Assembly: GCF_001465875.1 (NCBI RefSeq)
Contig: NZ_LN901324.1
Coordinates: 992,001 to 1,056,000, forward strand
Length of the DNA stretch: 64,000 nucleotides
Reading direction: 5' to 3'
DNA from: Legionella saoudiensis
Lineage (GTDB): Bacteria > Pseudomonadota > Gammaproteobacteria > Legionellales > Legionellaceae
The position numbers were made by a program, and so were the translations under genes. The notes beneath the pieces are model-generated. The model saw nothing but the letters and a program-made list of their open reading frames with translations, ran no database searches and was not told where the DNA came from. This document shows, piece after piece, positions 50,284 through 60,541 of the stretch. Within the stretch, counting starts at the first letter, position 1, and each line of letters opens with the position of its first letter.

Positions 50284-51281
50284 TAAGAACCCTTGCGTTG
50301 ATATTGATTGATTGCTTGTCTTTGTTGCTCATAGGTTTCAGAAAATTGATGACTACCATCACCTTTCGCAACAAAATATAAATAATTAGATAATTGAGGA
50401 TGCGCCGTAGCCTCTAGTGCTTCTTTACTGACCATTGCTATAGGCGTTGGAGGTAAGCCGCGATAGCGGTAGGAGTTGTAAGGTGAGTCAACCTGCATGT
50501 CCTGATGCGATAATTTACCTGTGTACGCATTCCCTAAACCATAGATCACTGTAGGGTCCATTTGCAATGGCATATGTTTATTTAAGCGATTAACAACAAC
50601 CCCAGAAATCAATTGGCGCTCTTGGGGAATTGCTGATTCTTTTTCAATGATAGAGGCGGCTATAAGTAATTCATAAGGACTTTTATAGGGTAAATTGGGC
50701 GCTCTATTAGCCCAAACCTTATTAAGATAGTTTTGTAGATTACGATGCGCCTGCTCTAATAATTTCTTACTGCTACTCCCACCTTGATATTGGTAGGTAT
50801 CAGCTAAAATTAATCCTTCCGCACTCGTATGCTCTCCTTTAATTAAAGACCAATCTTCCGGATGGTAATCCAGATAACTTGCTTTTGCCAAATCCTGTGC
50901 GATTTTCTGCTGGGTAGTGCCCGCAATAACCGTAAAGTTTTGTGTTAAAACATCACCGGCAACAACACGATAAAGCAGCTCTAGTGCGGTTTCACCCGGT
51001 TTGATTTGGTAGACACCAGCCTTTAGCTTTTGGGAAAGTCCTGTAAAACGAATAATCAGCAGTAGAGGCCTACGACACTGAAGTAAATTATTATCTTTTA
51101 ATGTTTGTACGAATTGTGATGCAGAAGTTGCCCGACTCAAGTTAATAACTTTCGCGGGATCTTGTTTAGAAATAAGGGGAGTTCCTACAATGCAATAGAA
51201 ATTCCAGCATAAAAAAGCAAAAGACACAAAAAACAACATTACTATCGAAAGAATTAGTTTTTTGTGTCTTGAAAAGGCCAT
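50283..51281 (-). CDS. mltG: Endolytic murein transglycosylase MltG (YceG)
   Basis: 332-aa inner-membrane protein with one TM helix (about residues 10-30) and a periplasmic YceG domain. The catalytic Glu is in [15 protein letters not shown] (about residue 218). [12 protein letters not shown] and [17 protein letters not shown] are family signatures. It cleaves nascent glycan strands and is thought to set their length. The ATG comes directly after the fabF stop. The pabC gene found between fabF and mltG in E. coli and Pseudomonas is missing. Confidence 0.94.
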   Translation of the reverse strand: MAFSRHKKLILSIVMLFFVSFAFLCWNFYCIVGTPLISKQDPAKVINLSRATSASQFVQTLKDNNLLQCRRPLLLIIRFTGLSQKLKAGVYQIKPGETALELLYRVVAGDVLTQNFTVIAGTTQQKIAQDLAKASYLDYHPEDWSLIKGEHTSAEGLILADTYQYQGGSSSKKLLEQAHRNLQNYLNKVWANRAPNLPYKSPYELLIAASIIEKESAIPQERQLISGVVVNRLNKHMPLQMDPTVIYGLGNAYTGKLSHQDMQVDSPYNSYRYRGLPPTPIAMVSKEALEATAHPQLSNYLYFVAKGDGSHQFSETYEQQRQAINQYQRKGS

Positions 51282-52523
51282 TTAGATTCGCTTGAAAATT
51301 AAGCTACCGTTCGTTCCACCAAAGCCCAACGAATTACTTAGTACATAATTAATAGTACGTTTTTGAGCTTTATGGGGTACATAGTTCAAATCACAGCCTT
51401 CATCAGGCTTATCCAGATTAATCGTTGGTGGAGCCACCTGATCTTGGATTGCCATAATACTGATGATTGCTTCCACAGCACCTGCAGCACCTAATAAATG
51501 ACCAGTCATTGATTTGCTTGAGCTTACCGCTAAATCATAAGCATGTTCTTTAAATACACGCTTGATTGCTTTTGTTTCGCCCAAATCATTTAAATAGGTA
51601 GAGGTTCCATGAGCATTAATATAGTCAATCTGTTGTGGATCGATTTGAGCATCACGAATTGCCGCTTCCATTGCGCGAGTTGCACCATCCGCATCCTCAT
51701 CAGGAGCAGTAATATGATAGGCATCGCCAGACATACCAAAACCAACTAGTTCGGCATAAATTTTTGCACCACGCGCTTTAGCATGTTCGTATTCTTCTAA
51801 TACAAGAACACCGGCACCTTCTCCCATCACAAAACCATCGCGGTCTTTATCAAATGGTCTGGATGCTTTTTCTGGTTCATCATTTCGTTTAGATAAAGAG
51901 CGAACAGCCGAAAAACCGGCCAGGCATAATGGGGTCAGCGTACTTTCCGCGCCGCCACAAACCATAACATCAGCGTCACCGCAGGCAATCATTCGTCCTG
52001 CCAAACCGATATTGTGGGTACCCGTAGTACAAGCAGTTACCACAGAAATATTCGGCCCTTTAAGATGATGGCGAATAGAAATCTGTCCTGCAACCAGGTT
52101 AATAATCCCGGCAGGAATAAAAAACGGAGAAACTTTACGTGGTCCACCGGCAACAAGTTTATCTTGGTTATTGGTTATGGTTTGTACACCACCAATTCCG
52201 GAACCCACAGCAACACCTGCACGGTATTGTAACTCACTGTCGTCAAGGTTCAGCCCAGAATCACGTATTGCCTCATCTGCTGCAGCAACACCAAACTGGG
52301 TGAACCCATCCATTTTGCGAGCCTCTTTCAATGGCATGTAGTCTTCAATGTTAAAATTCTTAACTTTAGCCCAGATTCGTGTACTGTATTCAGCAGTATC
52401 AAAATCCTCTACTACAGTTACTCCACTAACACCAGCTACAATATTCTGCCAAGTATCTTTCACATTTAGTCCGACAGGAGTAAGCATACCCATGCCTGTG
52501 ACAACTACACGCCGCTTATTCAA
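51282..52523 (-). CDS. fabF: 3-oxoacyl-ACP synthase II (FabF)
   Basis: Chain-elongation condensing enzyme. The 413-aa product has the active-site Cys in [17 protein letters not shown], His in [11 protein letters not shown] and His in [14 protein letters not shown], with [11 protein letters not shown] at the end. The Cys loop reads CTTGTHN where most FabF have CATGAHN, a mild difference. The start is TTG at 52523 ([13 protein letters not shown]), six bases after GAGGAG; no ATG is available without losing the conserved N-terminus. It follows acpP by 18 bases. Confidence 0.95.
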   Translation of the reverse strand: MNKRRVVVTGMGMLTPVGLNVKDTWQNIVAGVSGVTVVEDFDTAEYSTRIWAKVKNFNIEDYMPLKEARKMDGFTQFGVAAADEAIRDSGLNLDDSELQYRAGVAVGSGIGGVQTITNNQDKLVAGGPRKVSPFFIPAGIINLVAGQISIRHHLKGPNISVVTACTTGTHNIGLAGRMIACGDADVMVCGGAESTLTPLCLAGFSAVRSLSKRNDEPEKASRPFDKDRDGFVMGEGAGVLVLEEYEHAKARGAKIYAELVGFGMSGDAYHITAPDEDADGATRAMEAAIRDAQIDPQQIDYINAHGTSTYLNDLGETKAIKRVFKEHAYDLAVSSSKSMTGHLLGAAGAVEAIISIMAIQDQVAPPTINLDKPDEGCDLNYVPHKAQKRTINYVLSNSLGFGGTNGSLIFKRI

Positions 52524-52541
52524 TCAAGACTCCTCGAAGAA

Positions 52542-52790
52542 TTATGCTTCTTCTTTATCTAAATTAGATTCAATATAATCAATTGCTTCTTGAATCGTAG
52601 TAATTTTTTCAGCTTTCTCATCAGGAATTTCAGTTTCAAATTCTTCTTCAAGAGCCATAACCAATTCTACTGTGTCTAGAGAATCAGCTCCCAGATCATC
52701 AACGAATGACGCATCATTTTTTAGATCTTCTTCTTTAACGCCTAATTGTTCAACAACAATCTTGCGTACACGATCTTCAACAGTACTCAT
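52542..52790 (-). CDS. acpP: Acyl carrier protein
   Basis: 82-aa acidic four-helix protein that carries acyl chains on a phosphopantetheine arm. The attachment Ser is in [18 protein letters not shown] (about residue 38 in DSL). The N-terminus [17 protein letters not shown] is typical. It lies between fabG and fabF. The 168-bp gap from fabG holds a 20-bp-arm hairpin (52851-52919) and probably an extra promoter, since ACP is needed in far larger amounts than the neighbouring enzymes. Confidence 0.97.
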   Translation of the reverse strand: MSTVEDRVRKIVVEQLGVKEEDLKNDASFVDDLGADSLDTVELVMALEEEFETEIPDEKAEKITTIQEAIDYIESNLDKEEA

Positions 52791-52850
52791 AACTTAATTT
52801 TCCTCTTTCGGTTGATAGAAACTTTTTATTATTCCAGATAATTAACACCA

Positions 52851-52919
52851 CTCCTATTTAACTTTAACCTCTTAATATTTTGTCTAAAAAACCCTCAAAA
52901 GGTCAAAGTTAAATAGGAG
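52851..52919. promoter_or_regulatory. Long hairpin in the fabG-acpP gap
   Basis: CTCCTATTTAACTTTAACCT (52851-52870) and AGGTCAAAGTTAAATAGGAG (52900-52919) pair in 19 of 20 positions around a 29-nt loop. In the direction of transcription (minus) there is no T-run right after the stem, so it is not a standard terminator. It may be an operator for a dimeric regulator, an RNA-processing site or a partial attenuator upstream of acpP. Confidence 0.7.
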
Positions 52920-52958
52920 GGTATAGTTTATTCATTTATACAGATAACGCAAGTGCAT

Positions 52959-53705
52959 TTAATCCATATACATGCCGCCATTAACATGAATTGTGCTACC
53001 TGTAATATATTTAGCATCATCTGAAGCTAAAAATGCAACTGCATTGGCAATATCTTCTGGCTGACCTAACTTGCGCAAAGCGATGCGCTTCATCATTTCA
53101 TCTTTTACCATATCAGGTAAAGAGGTAGTCATATCGGTATCAATAAAACCTGGTGCAACTACATTTACAGTGATGTTTCTGCTGCCAATTTCTTGCGCTA
53201 AAGATTTAGAAAAGCCCACAATACCTGCTTTCGCTGCGGTGTAATTTACTTGTCCTGTATTTCCACTTGAACCAACAACAGAACCGATTGAGATAATCCT
53301 ACCCCAACGTGCCCTAAACATCGACTTTATACAAATTTTAGACATTCTGTATATAGAATTCAAATTTGTATCAATAACTTTAAACCACTCATCATCATCC
53401 ATGCGTAATAATAGATTATCTGCGGTTATTCCTGCATTATTAACTAAAATTGCTGGTGCATGACTTGCTTGAGCCAAAGAATCTACAACCTGTTCTATTT
53501 GCTCACTATTAGTCACATCAAGGACCAAGCCCTTTCCATTTAAGTTTTCTTTTTCAAAATACTCAGTGATGAGCTCTGCACCTTTTTCAGTGGTTGCTGT
53601 GCCATAAACAAAAGCCCCTCTTTGGGCTAGCTTAATAGCAATCGCTTGGCCTATCCCGCGGCTTGCACCAGTTACTAAGGCAACTTTACCTTCTAAATTA
53701 TGCAT
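52959..53705 (-). CDS. fabG: 3-oxoacyl-ACP reductase FabG
   Basis: NADPH-dependent short-chain dehydrogenase of 248 aa for the first reduction in the fatty-acid cycle. The nucleotide motif TGASRGIGQAIA is at residues 13-24, NNAGIT near 87, catalytic Ser in ISIGSVVGSSG and Tyr/Lys in VNYTAAKAGIVGFSK, and TGSTIHVNGGMYMD at the end. AAGGA lies six bases before the ATG. It sits between fabD and acpP, in the standard gamma-proteobacterial order. Confidence 0.96.
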   Translation of the reverse strand: MHNLEGKVALVTGASRGIGQAIAIKLAQRGAFVYGTATTEKGAELITEYFEKENLNGKGLVLDVTNSEQIEQVVDSLAQASHAPAILVNNAGITADNLLLRMDDDEWFKVIDTNLNSIYRMSKICIKSMFRARWGRIISIGSVVGSSGNTGQVNYTAAKAGIVGFSKSLAQEIGSRNITVNVVAPGFIDTDMTTSLPDMVKDEMMKRIALRKLGQPEDIANAVAFLASDDAKYITGSTIHVNGGMYMD

Positions 53706-53769
53706 GGATGTTCCTTAAAATAAAAAAAGCTTCAAGCAAATAGTTAACCTATGTGGCATAAATGACATC

Positions 53770-54708
53770 TTAGGCTAATTGTTCAGCCACTTGCTCCAGA
53801 CTAATGGTATCGTAAATGCTAATCGTATTGAAACTTCTATCAATTCGTTTAATTAACCCATTGAGCACTTTGCCTGGGCCACATTCCAAAATCAGCTCAA
53901 CACCTTGACTTTTAAAGAGTTGAATCGTCTCGACCCAACGCACTGGGCTATAAAGTTGCTCTTTTAAGCGATCTCTTATTTGCTCTGCTGATTCATAAAC
54001 ACTTAAATCAACGTTACTTATTACATTAATGTTCGGTTTTTTAAAATTAACCTCAGCTAAATATTCAGCAAAAGATTCAGCTGCATCAGTTAATAAAGGA
54101 CAATGACAGGGGACGCTGACAGGAATTACTTTAGCTAATCGAGCACCAGCATCCTCTGCCAATGCGATCATACGATTAACCGCTGCCGTATGCCCTGCAA
54201 CAACAATTTGCTCAGGAGAGTTATAATTCGCTGGAGTAACCAAATCATGAGCCCGACTGGCTTCTTGACATAATAATTTTACTTGCTCATCATTAAAGCC
54301 AATAATTGCAGCCATTGCCCCCGCTCCCAAAGGAACAGCCTGTTGCATTACCTGGCCACGGCGCGCAACCAAACGGACACCATCACTAAGGGTTAAGGCC
54401 CCAGCGCAAACTAATGCAGGGTATTCACCTAAACTATGGCCGGCCATAAATTGGGGTGTAGCAAGATTTTCTTGTTCTAATAAGCGATAAACAGCTACAT
54501 CCGCAGTCAGCATCGCGACCTGAGTATATTCTGTTTGGTTAAGGCGCTCTGCAGGCCCCTGCTGAATGAGCTGCCATAAATCATAGCCCACAGCTTCAGA
54601 AGCTTCTGCAAAAGTATCTACAATAATAGGATATTGTAATTCAAAGTCAGCCAACATCCCTACTGATTGTGATCCTTGTCCAGGAAAAACGAACGCTGTT
54701 TTCACCAT
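53770..54708 (-). CDS. fabD: Malonyl-CoA:ACP transacylase FabD
   Basis: Loads malonyl groups on ACP. The 312-aa product has FVFPGQGSQSVGML at the start, the nucleophile in GHSLGEYPALV (about residue 90), the malonate-binding Arg in ARRGQVMQ and His in VSVPCHCPLL. I start at MVKTAFVFPG (54708), with GGGAG eleven bases upstream; an ATG at 54726 would add six residues but overlaps that ribosome site. The 86-bp gap to fabH contains an inverted repeat. Confidence 0.95.
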   Translation of the reverse strand: MVKTAFVFPGQGSQSVGMLADFELQYPIIVDTFAEASEAVGYDLWQLIQQGPAERLNQTEYTQVAMLTADVAVYRLLEQENLATPQFMAGHSLGEYPALVCAGALTLSDGVRLVARRGQVMQQAVPLGAGAMAAIIGFNDEQVKLLCQEASRAHDLVTPANYNSPEQIVVAGHTAAVNRMIALAEDAGARLAKVIPVSVPCHCPLLTDAAESFAEYLAEVNFKKPNINVISNVDLSVYESAEQIRDRLKEQLYSPVRWVETIQLFKSQGVELILECGPGKVLNGLIKRIDRSFNTISIYDTISLEQVAEQLA

Positions 54709-54734
54709 AATTAAATCAACTCCCATCTATAGTA

Positions 54735-54776
54735 ATTTAAATAAGGCCCAGCAAAAAACACCGGTCTTATTTAAAT
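54735..54776. promoter_or_regulatory. Inverted repeat in the fabH-fabD gap
   Basis: ATTTAAATAAG (54735-54745) and CTTATTTAAAT (54766-54776) are perfect 11-base arms, extended inwards by GGCC/GGT pairing, with an A-rich loop. There is no T-run on the downstream (minus) side. It could be an operator, a processing site or a weak attenuator inside the fab operon. Confidence 0.55.
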
Positions 54777-54794
54777 GACAAAAAGATAAAATTA

Positions 54795-55748
54795 TTAATA
54801 ACGAATCACCATTGCGCCCCAGGTCATTCCGGCGCCAAAAGCTTCAATCAAAAATAAATCATCTTTTTGAATTTGATTGTTTCGGATGGAATGATCAAGA
54901 GCCAACGGAATAGAAGCTGCCGAAGTATTACCATGATTACCAATGGTAACAATAACTTGCGACATAGGAAGCTCTAATTTTTTAGCGATAGCTTGAATAA
55001 TACGCTGATTAGCCTGATGAGGAACTAACCATTTAATATCTGACTTTTTTAATTGGGAAAGTTCTAAAACCTCATCGACAACATTACCCATAATATTAAC
55101 GGCAAGTTTGAATACATCATTGCCTTTCATGGAAATTACCGAACGCTCTTCTTTAAGGGAATTATTGGGAAGATCTAAGAACTTCTCCCTATCATAAGAA
55201 GAATGCAGCACGCTTCCGATAACCCCTTGGCGAGTACTTGCACTTAACACAACAGCACCTGCCCCATCACCAAACAAAACACAGGTGGCGCGGTCATTCC
55301 AGTCAAGAGCGTGAGACATACGCTCACTACCAATTACTAAAATATTATTTGCTGCCCCTGAGCTAATATATTGCTTTGCTATATCCATGACATAAACAAA
55401 GCCGCTGCATGCAGCACTAACATCAAAGGCAGGAATTGGATTTTTAATTTTTAAAGCGTGTTGCACTGCACAAGCGACACTTGGGAAAAAATTATCGGGA
55501 GTACACGTCGCCACAATAATTAAATCGATTAGGTCCGCATCGAGATTTGCTGCAAGTAACGCTTGCTCGGCAGCTTTAGCTGCCATATATGAAGTGGTTT
55601 CATGACCTTGAGCAATACTGCGATTACGAATACCAGTTCTTGAAGCAATCCATTCGTCACTGGTATCGATCATTGATTCCAGTTCAACGTTAGAAAGCTG
55701 TTTCTCCGGAATATAGCTCCCAGTACCACTAATTACAGCATATTTCAT
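54795..55748 (-). CDS. fabH: 3-oxoacyl-ACP synthase III (FabH)
   Basis: Starts fatty-acid synthesis by joining acetyl-CoA (or a branched starter) with malonyl-ACP. The 317-aa product has the Cys/His/Asn triad in [11 protein letters not shown] (about residue 112), [11 protein letters not shown] (about 244) and [14 protein letters not shown] (about 274). GIRNRSIA is the usual CoA-binding region. Legionella lipids are rich in branched chains, so a branched-starter FabH is possible but cannot be read from sequence alone. It overlaps plsX by 4 bases. Confidence 0.95.
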   Translation of the reverse strand: MKYAVISGTGSYIPEKQLSNVELESMIDTSDEWIASRTGIRNRSIAQGHETTSYMAAKAAEQALLAANLDADLIDLIIVATCTPDNFFPSVACAVQHALKIKNPIPAFDVSAACSGFVYVMDIAKQYISSGAANNILVIGSERMSHALDWNDRATCVLFGDGAGAVVLSASTRQGVIGSVLHSSYDREKFLDLPNNSLKEERSVISMKGNDVFKLAVNIMGNVVDEVLELSQLKKSDIKWLVPHQANQRIIQAIAKKLELPMSQVIVTIGNHGNTSAASIPLALDHSIRNNQIQKDDLFLIEAFGAGMTWGAMVIRY

Positions 55749-56773
55749 AAAAGCAACCCTTGATTCATAAAGTCGTTTATACGAGCACGAACTAAATCAA
55801 TGACATCATTCTTTACTTCAAGAACAGCTTGCTCTATTGCATGTTGAAAACCTACTTCATTGGTTCCGCCATGGCTCTTAACGACAATACCATTTAGCCC
55901 TAATAAACTGGCACCATTGTAACGCGAAGGATCCAATCGACTTTTTAATGGTTTTAATACAGGCATCGCAATTAAACCAATTAACTTGGTCAATATGTTG
56001 CGTGTAAATGACTCCTTGAATAGCCCTAGGAAAAGTCGAGCCAAACCTTCACTCGCTTTTAAGGCAACATTGCCAACAAATCCATCACAAACAACTAAAT
56101 CAATCTCACCTGTGTAAAAATCATCACCTTCCACATATCCAACATAGTTCATAACAGAACATTCTTCAAGCATATGCGCGGTTCGTTTGACTTGATCATT
56201 GCCTTTGATTTCTTCAACGCCAATGTTTAATACGCCAATTTTAGGGTTTTCTTTATTTGAAACTGCTTGTACTAAGGCTGACCCCATAACTGCGAACTGA
56301 AACAAATGTTCAGCACAGGAATCTACGTTTGCGCCTAAATCAATAACCCAGGTTCGTCCTTTCATTGTTGGAAGTTCAGAAACGATCGCAGGCCTATCAA
56401 TACCAGGTAACGTTTTTAATACATAACGTGCAGTAGCCATTAACGCACCGGTATTTCCAGCACTAACACATGCATGTGCTATACCTTCTTTTACCAAGTT
56501 AATCGCTACACGCATGGACGAATCTTTTTTATTGCGCAAAGCAGATGAAGGCAATTCATCCATAGCAACAACCTCAGAGGCGTGAACTATAGAAAATTGC
56601 TTCGACGAGGAAACGCCTAATTTTTTTAAATGAGCATCAATCTTGTCGTGAACACCAACAAGAATTAGCTTTAAATTAGGATTACTGTTCGCTGCGCGCA
56701 CACAGGCAGGAATCACTACACTCAAGCCATGATCCCCACCCATCGCATCTATTGCAATGGTGATATTTTTCAA
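55745..56773 (-). CDS. plsX: Phosphate acyltransferase PlsX
   Basis: Converts acyl-ACP to acyl-phosphate for phospholipid synthesis. The 342-aa product has [11 protein letters not shown] at the start, [29 protein letters not shown] and [13 protein letters not shown], all family motifs. No ATG precedes the conserved start; the frame opens with TTG at 56773, and a ribosome site (GAAGAG) lies inside the last codons of rpmF, so the two are coupled. Its end overlaps fabH (ATGA). Confidence 0.94.
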   Translation of the reverse strand: MKNITIAIDAMGGDHGLSVVIPACVRAANSNPNLKLILVGVHDKIDAHLKKLGVSSSKQFSIVHASEVVAMDELPSSALRNKKDSSMRVAINLVKEGIAHACVSAGNTGALMATARYVLKTLPGIDRPAIVSELPTMKGRTWVIDLGANVDSCAEHLFQFAVMGSALVQAVSNKENPKIGVLNIGVEEIKGNDQVKRTAHMLEECSVMNYVGYVEGDDFYTGEIDLVVCDGFVGNVALKASEGLARLFLGLFKESFTRNILTKLIGLIAMPVLKPLKSRLDPSRYNGASLLGLNGIVVKSHGGTNEVGFQHAIEQAVLEVKNDVIDLVRARINDFMNQGLLL

Positions 56774-56779
56774 GAAATA

Positions 56780-56977
56780 TTACTCTTCGTCTGATTCGTA
56801 AGCAGTGTCCGCATCAAGAATCTTTTTGCCACGATAGTATCCATCTGGAGTCATGTGATGACGTAGATGAGTTTCACCAGTAGTAGAATCAACAGATAAA
56901 GTAGGTGCTGTTAACGCATCGTGCGAACGACGCATATCACGACGTGAACGTGATTTTTTATTTTGTTGTACGGCCAT
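56780..56977 (-). CDS. rpmF: 50S ribosomal protein L32
   Basis: 65-aa basic protein starting [22 protein letters not shown], the unmistakable L32 N-terminus, with the acidic tail [11 protein letters not shown]. There are no Cys residues, so it is the zinc-independent form. AGGAG lies seven bases before ATG 56977. It stands between yceD and plsX, the order conserved in most proteobacteria, tying ribosome output to lipid synthesis. Confidence 0.96.
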   Translation of the reverse strand: MAVQQNKKSRSRRDMRRSHDALTAPTLSVDSTTGETHLRHHMTPDGYYRGKKILDADTAYESDEE

Positions 56978-57063
56978 TGTATTACTCCTAAACAATTTGC
57001 TTTCATAAAGCGGGAATATTACCCATATTTTAACATCAATCCAAGTATTTATTGAATAAAATA

Positions 57064-57492
57064 TTAAGATTCCCCGTTTTTTTCGGTTAAAAATTGATTT
57101 ATTTCCTTACTACAATCCTCAGTTTCCGGATGAAATTGAGGGGCGTAGAGATGTAATTCATCAATTATGAGATCATCCAAACTTACTTGTAAGTTAGGCG
57201 CTACAACGCATTCATAATGTTCCAATAGCTCTTCTGCACGCTCATCAGTACGGCATGCGGCAATAATCGTACTGTTATCATAAGGATAACTAAACTCATC
57301 CAGACAGCGCTGGCATTGCAGCTTAAGTTCCCCATTGACATGTAGATGAATTAAATAAAAATCTTCCTTAGTCTCAACATGATAGCTGGCATTTAACACA
57401 CAAGGTGTGGCCACAAAACGCGGTAAGCGTTCGCTAAGCGTTACTGTTTTACTTTGTTGTCCTTGCTTGACTAGTTCTTGTAAATAAAGCAT
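57064..57492 (-). CDS. yceD: YceD/DUF177 family protein (23S rRNA accumulation protein)
   Basis: 142-aa protein of DUF177, upstream of rpmF as in E. coli, where YceD influences 23S rRNA levels. The hallmark is [16 protein letters not shown] (CxxC near residue 83), followed by an acidic stretch and [19 protein letters not shown] start at [11 protein letters not shown] (57492), which has AAAGGA about ten bases upstream. ATGs at 57519 and 57579 are in frame but give extra residues unlike the family. It is the first gene of the minus-strand cluster, divergent from mnmA. Confidence 0.86.
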   Translation of the reverse strand: MLYLQELVKQGQQSKTVTLSERLPRFVATPCVLNASYHVETKEDFYLIHLHVNGELKLQCQRCLDEFSYPYDNSTIIAACRTDERAEELLEHYECVVAPNLQVSLDDLIIDELHLYAPQFHPETEDCSKEINQFLTEKNGES

Positions 57493-57631
57493 TTTTTTGG
57501 ATTCCTTTGTGTGTTGCATTATGGCATCACTTTCACCTAAGCTACTTTTATGACATAATGTTCTGTTTACAATCTGCACTTTTTAGTGCCAACCCACTAT
57601 TACACATTAATATAAGCGGTATCTGGATTTT

Positions 57632-58717
57632 ATGAAAGAAAAAGTTATTGTTGGAATGTCTGGAGGAGTTGATTCTTCTGTTGCTGCCTGGTTATTAAAA
57701 GAACAAGGGTACCAGGTTGAAGGATTATTCATGAAAAATTGGGAACAAGACGATACAGACACGTTTTGTCCTGCAGCCCAAGATCTCGCTGATGCACAAG
57801 CAGTATGCAATCAATTAGATATTCCACTGCATAGTGTTAATTTTGCTGAACAATACTGGGATCGAGTGTTTACCCATTTTTTAAGTGAATATGAAAAAGG
57901 AAGAACACCCAATCCTGATGTCCTCTGCAATAAAGAAATTAAATTTAATGCCTTTTTAAATTATGCCTTGGAGCTTGGCGCCGATTATATTGCTACAGGC
58001 CATTATGCTCGGAATAAGATTGAAGGGAATGTAGGCCATCTCTATAAAGCCAAAGACCGTGATAAAGATCAAACCTATTTTTTACATGCGGTAGAGCCTG
58101 AAGCCCTGGGGAAAACATTATTCCCTATTGGTGATTATACAAAACCAGAAATTAGAGAGTTTGCTACCCAATTAGGCCTCGTGACTCAAGCTAAAAAAGA
58201 CTCCACAGGGATCTGCTTTATTGGCGAGCGACGTTTCAAAAGCTTTTTAAAAGAATTTATTCTGGCAAAACCTGGAGAAATGAAAAGTACAGACGGTACG
58301 GTATTGGGTAAGCATGATGGCCTTATGTTTTATACTCTGGGCCAACGCCAGGGGTTAGGCATTGGTGGCATGCATAGCTCATCGGATGAACCTTGGTATG
58401 TAGTGGATAAAGATGTAGCAACAAATACTTTGTATGTAGCTCAGGGAAGCCAGCATCCGATGTTGTATTCACAAGGTCTTATTTGCGGACCAATCCATTG
58501 GTTGGCGGAATGCAGTAATGAATTACCCCTTACATGCTATGCAAAAACCAGATACAGACAACCTGAGCAAGGCTGCATGATTTCTCCTCCAGATAATGGG
58601 CAGCATTATGTAATGTTTTCAAGTCCTCAAAGGGCAGTAACACCCGGACAATACGTGGTTTTTTATGATAAAAACCAATGCCTGGGAGGAGCAACTATTG
58701 AACAGATTATTAGGTAG
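57632..58717 (+). CDS. mnmA: tRNA-specific 2-thiouridylase MnmA
   Basis: Adds sulphur to U34 of Lys, Glu and Gln tRNAs. The 361-aa product has the PP-loop [15 protein letters not shown] at residues 8-22, the catalytic Cys pair in [12 protein letters not shown] (about 101) and [13 protein letters not shown] (about 197), and [13 protein letters not shown]. The ATG at 57632 fits the conserved N-terminus. It is divergent from yceD with 139 bp between the starts. erpA follows 53 bases after; both concern sulphur handling, but they may not share a transcript. Confidence 0.96.
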   Translation: MKEKVIVGMSGGVDSSVAAWLLKEQGYQVEGLFMKNWEQDDTDTFCPAAQDLADAQAVCNQLDIPLHSVNFAEQYWDRVFTHFLSEYEKGRTPNPDVLCNKEIKFNAFLNYALELGADYIATGHYARNKIEGNVGHLYKAKDRDKDQTYFLHAVEPEALGKTLFPIGDYTKPEIREFATQLGLVTQAKKDSTGICFIGERRFKSFLKEFILAKPGEMKSTDGTVLGKHDGLMFYTLGQRQGLGIGGMHSSSDEPWYVVDKDVATNTLYVAQGSQHPMLYSQGLICGPIHWLAECSNELPLTCYAKTRYRQPEQGCMISPPDNGQHYVMFSSPQRAVTPGQYVVFYDKNQCLGGATIEQIIR

Positions 58718-58770
58718 CTAAAATCTAGGTATAATATATATTTTATAAATGAACAATCGGAGTTATCACC

Positions 58771-59157
58771 ATGGCTGCTATAGATGTATCCCCAACTACC
58801 AGCGACATTCATTTTTCTGTAAATGCCGCAGATAAAGTAGCTGAATTAATTCGAGAGGAAAATAATTCTAATCTGAACTTACGTGTTTCTATTACCGGCG
58901 GCGGCTGTTCCGGATTTCAGTATGGCTTTAGTTTTGATGAAGAAATTAATGAAGATGACACCGTGGTTATTCAACAATGCTCTGATGGTACCTCTTCGGT
59001 AAAACTTCTTGTTGACTCAATGAGTTACCAATATCTCCATGAAGCAGAGATTGATTATATTCAAGGTATTCAAGGAGAACAATTTGTGATTCGTAATCCT
59101 AATGCGAAAACTACTTGTGGTTGTGGCTCTTCGTTTAGTATGGATGAGGACGAATAA
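58771..59157 (+). CDS. erpA: Iron-sulfur cluster insertion protein ErpA
   Basis: 128-aa A-type carrier that delivers Fe-S clusters to apoproteins. The three Cys ligands are in [15 protein letters not shown] and the terminal [29 protein letters not shown] is diagnostic of ErpA. Compared with E. coli ErpA there is a short insertion (about CSDGTSSV, residues 71-78) and an acidic C-terminal addition. GGAG is about nine bases before the ATG. A palindrome that may end transcription follows. Confidence 0.93.
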   Translation: MAAIDVSPTTSDIHFSVNAADKVAELIREENNSNLNLRVSITGGGCSGFQYGFSFDEEINEDDTVVIQQCSDGTSSVKLLVDSMSYQYLHEAEIDYIQGIQGEQFVIRNPNAKTTCGCGSSFSMDEDE

Positions 59158-59179
59158 TCTGCTTCCCCTTTAAAATAAC

Positions 59180-59205
59180 AAACCTGGTTGCTTGCAACCA
59201 GGTTT
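59180..59205. terminator. Hairpin between erpA and the L,D-transpeptidase gene
   Basis: AAACCTGGTTGC (59180-59191) and GCAACCAGGTTT (59194-59205) form a 12-bp stem with a 2-nt formal loop. The genes converge on it. The plus side lacks a T-run (ACCCC follows); the minus side reads GTTATTTTAAA, which is a better tail. Likely a bidirectional terminator. Confidence 0.65.
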
Positions 59206-59221
59206 ACCCCAAACAAGTCTC

Positions 59222-59698
59222 TTAATAAGGCTTGATCACCACTTTAGTGCCAATCTTCATAAAGTTCTGACTTAACCATTTCGCATCGCTAGGCAATAAA
59301 CGTACGCAGCCGTGACTTGCGTTGTAATGAGGGACTTCATAAGAACCATGAATTGCATAATTCTTACTAAAATACATGCAATATGGCATTGGAGCCCCAC
59401 CCCGTCCTACAGGGTAACGACTGGAACGACATCCTGGTCCGCCTTTGCTCCAGATACGAAAAACACCCGTTGGCGTTTTACAACCACGATGAATATCTGG
59501 ACAATATTTTCTGCCCGCAGAACCTCTTCCAGTGCGAACGACCTGACCATGTTCATTAATCGCTTTCCAACTTAATGTATTCGGATTAAAAATAAAGGTA
59601 TTTCCTGCAGAATGTGCCGAACACAAAGGAAGCATAAAAAATACCAATAAAGTCAGGGGTAGAAAGCGAGGTGCTAATACAGCAGATTGTTTTTCCAT
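59222..59698 (-). CDS. L,D-transpeptidase (YkuD domain), exported
   Basis: 158-aa exported enzyme. A signal peptide (LLVFFMLPLCSAHSAG) covers the first 30 residues. The YkuD catalytic set is visible as IHGSYEVPHYNASHGCVRL, with His about 120 and the nucleophilic Cys about 136 in SHGCVR. TPTGVFRIWSKG and GAPMPYCM are also family-like. It could make 3-3 crosslinks in peptidoglycan or attach a lipoprotein; the substrate is not clear. Extra Cys residues (KYCPDIHRGCK, GPGCRSS) suggest disulphides in the periplasm. AAGGA lies before the ATG. Confidence 0.88.
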   Translation of the reverse strand: MEKQSAVLAPRFLPLTLLVFFMLPLCSAHSAGNTFIFNPNTLSWKAINEHGQVVRTGRGSAGRKYCPDIHRGCKTPTGVFRIWSKGGPGCRSSRYPVGRGGAPMPYCMYFSKNYAIHGSYEVPHYNASHGCVRLLPSDAKWLSQNFMKIGTKVVIKPY

Positions 59699-59894
59699 AA
59701 TTGTTCCTTTTTTTCCATCTCAGCATATGTAAGTACATGTCTTATCTTTACTTACTGCATATCACAATAAAGATAAGAAATTACCTTAACTTTAGTTTAG
59801 TCCAAATAAAATACAAAATAAATTATTTTACGGCAAAATGCGATTATTTGTTCTACTATATTAATTGAGGGAAACAGATTAAGGATAATAGACT

Positions 59895-60383
59895 ATGCAA
59901 AAACAATCACTTATAGCAGTCTCTATTTTATTGGGAAGCAGTATTGCCTGTGCGGATACTACGCCCAGTGCTACAACAACAACTACAACAACCACAGCAC
60001 CGGCTGCTACACCTGCTGCTCCGGCTACAGCACCCGCTGCTGCGACACCAGCAACACCTGCAGCGCCAGAAGCAGCAACTGATTCATCTGATGTTACTTC
60101 TGAAATGACTAAGGATGCATGGCTAAAGACTATTGGCCCTATGCTTCCAACATTAATCTGTAAAGGTTTTATTAATGATCCAGACTTAAAACAACGTCTT
60201 GAGACAATTAAAATGACTTATGATCAATGTGTTAGTGTAATTCCTGAAAGTGTTGATAAATGTCAAAACCAACTTTATGCATCAATTCCGGCAAAAATCA
60301 GCAATACTGACGCATCTACTTGGGGAAAAACGTTAGGTGAGTGTATTGGTAAAGATTTTGCAATGAAATATCTGATCAAATAA
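59895..60383 (+). CDS. Exported Thr/Ala/Pro-rich protein with four-Cys C-terminal domain
   Basis: 162 aa, not recognised. The first 20 residues form a signal peptide (SLIAVSILLGSSIACA), probably cut after ACA. SIAC is a poor lipobox, but a lipoprotein cannot be excluded. Then comes a low-complexity linker of Thr, Ala and Pro (about residues 22-62, eight Thr in a row), then a helical domain of about 95 residues with Cys in LICKGF, YDQCVS, DKCQNQ and GECIGK, likely two disulphides. Such linkers are common in cell-surface or type II-secreted proteins of Legionella. A good terminator follows, so it is monocistronic. Confidence 0.82.
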   Translation: MQKQSLIAVSILLGSSIACADTTPSATTTTTTTTAPAATPAAPATAPAAATPATPAAPEAATDSSDVTSEMTKDAWLKTIGPMLPTLICKGFINDPDLKQRLETIKMTYDQCVSVIPESVDKCQNQLYASIPAKISNTDASTWGKTLGECIGKDFAMKYLIK

Positions 60384-60398
60384 TTCTTATTTTCTAAG

Positions 60399-60431
60399 AA
60401 CCTGAATAGATTTGCTCTATTCAGGTTTTTT
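60399..60431 (+). terminator. Intrinsic terminator after the Thr/Ala/Pro-rich gene
   Basis: AACCTGAATAGA (60399-60410) pairs with TCTATTCAGGTT (60416-60427) around TTTGC, followed by TTTT. Perfect 12-bp stem and T-run. Confidence 0.9.
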
Positions 60432-60541
60432 CTCAAATTCCTGCCTATTATTAGCACGAAGGATTAATGCTCGCTTAAGAATCCCTTGGTATAATCGATG
60501 CTCATTTAAACGATTTTAGTTTAACGGTTTAAGGATCTTTT

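Noticed and set aside
57607..57810. 67-codon minus-strand frame over the mnmA start
   Set aside because: Antisense to the conserved MnmA P-loop region; no independent support.
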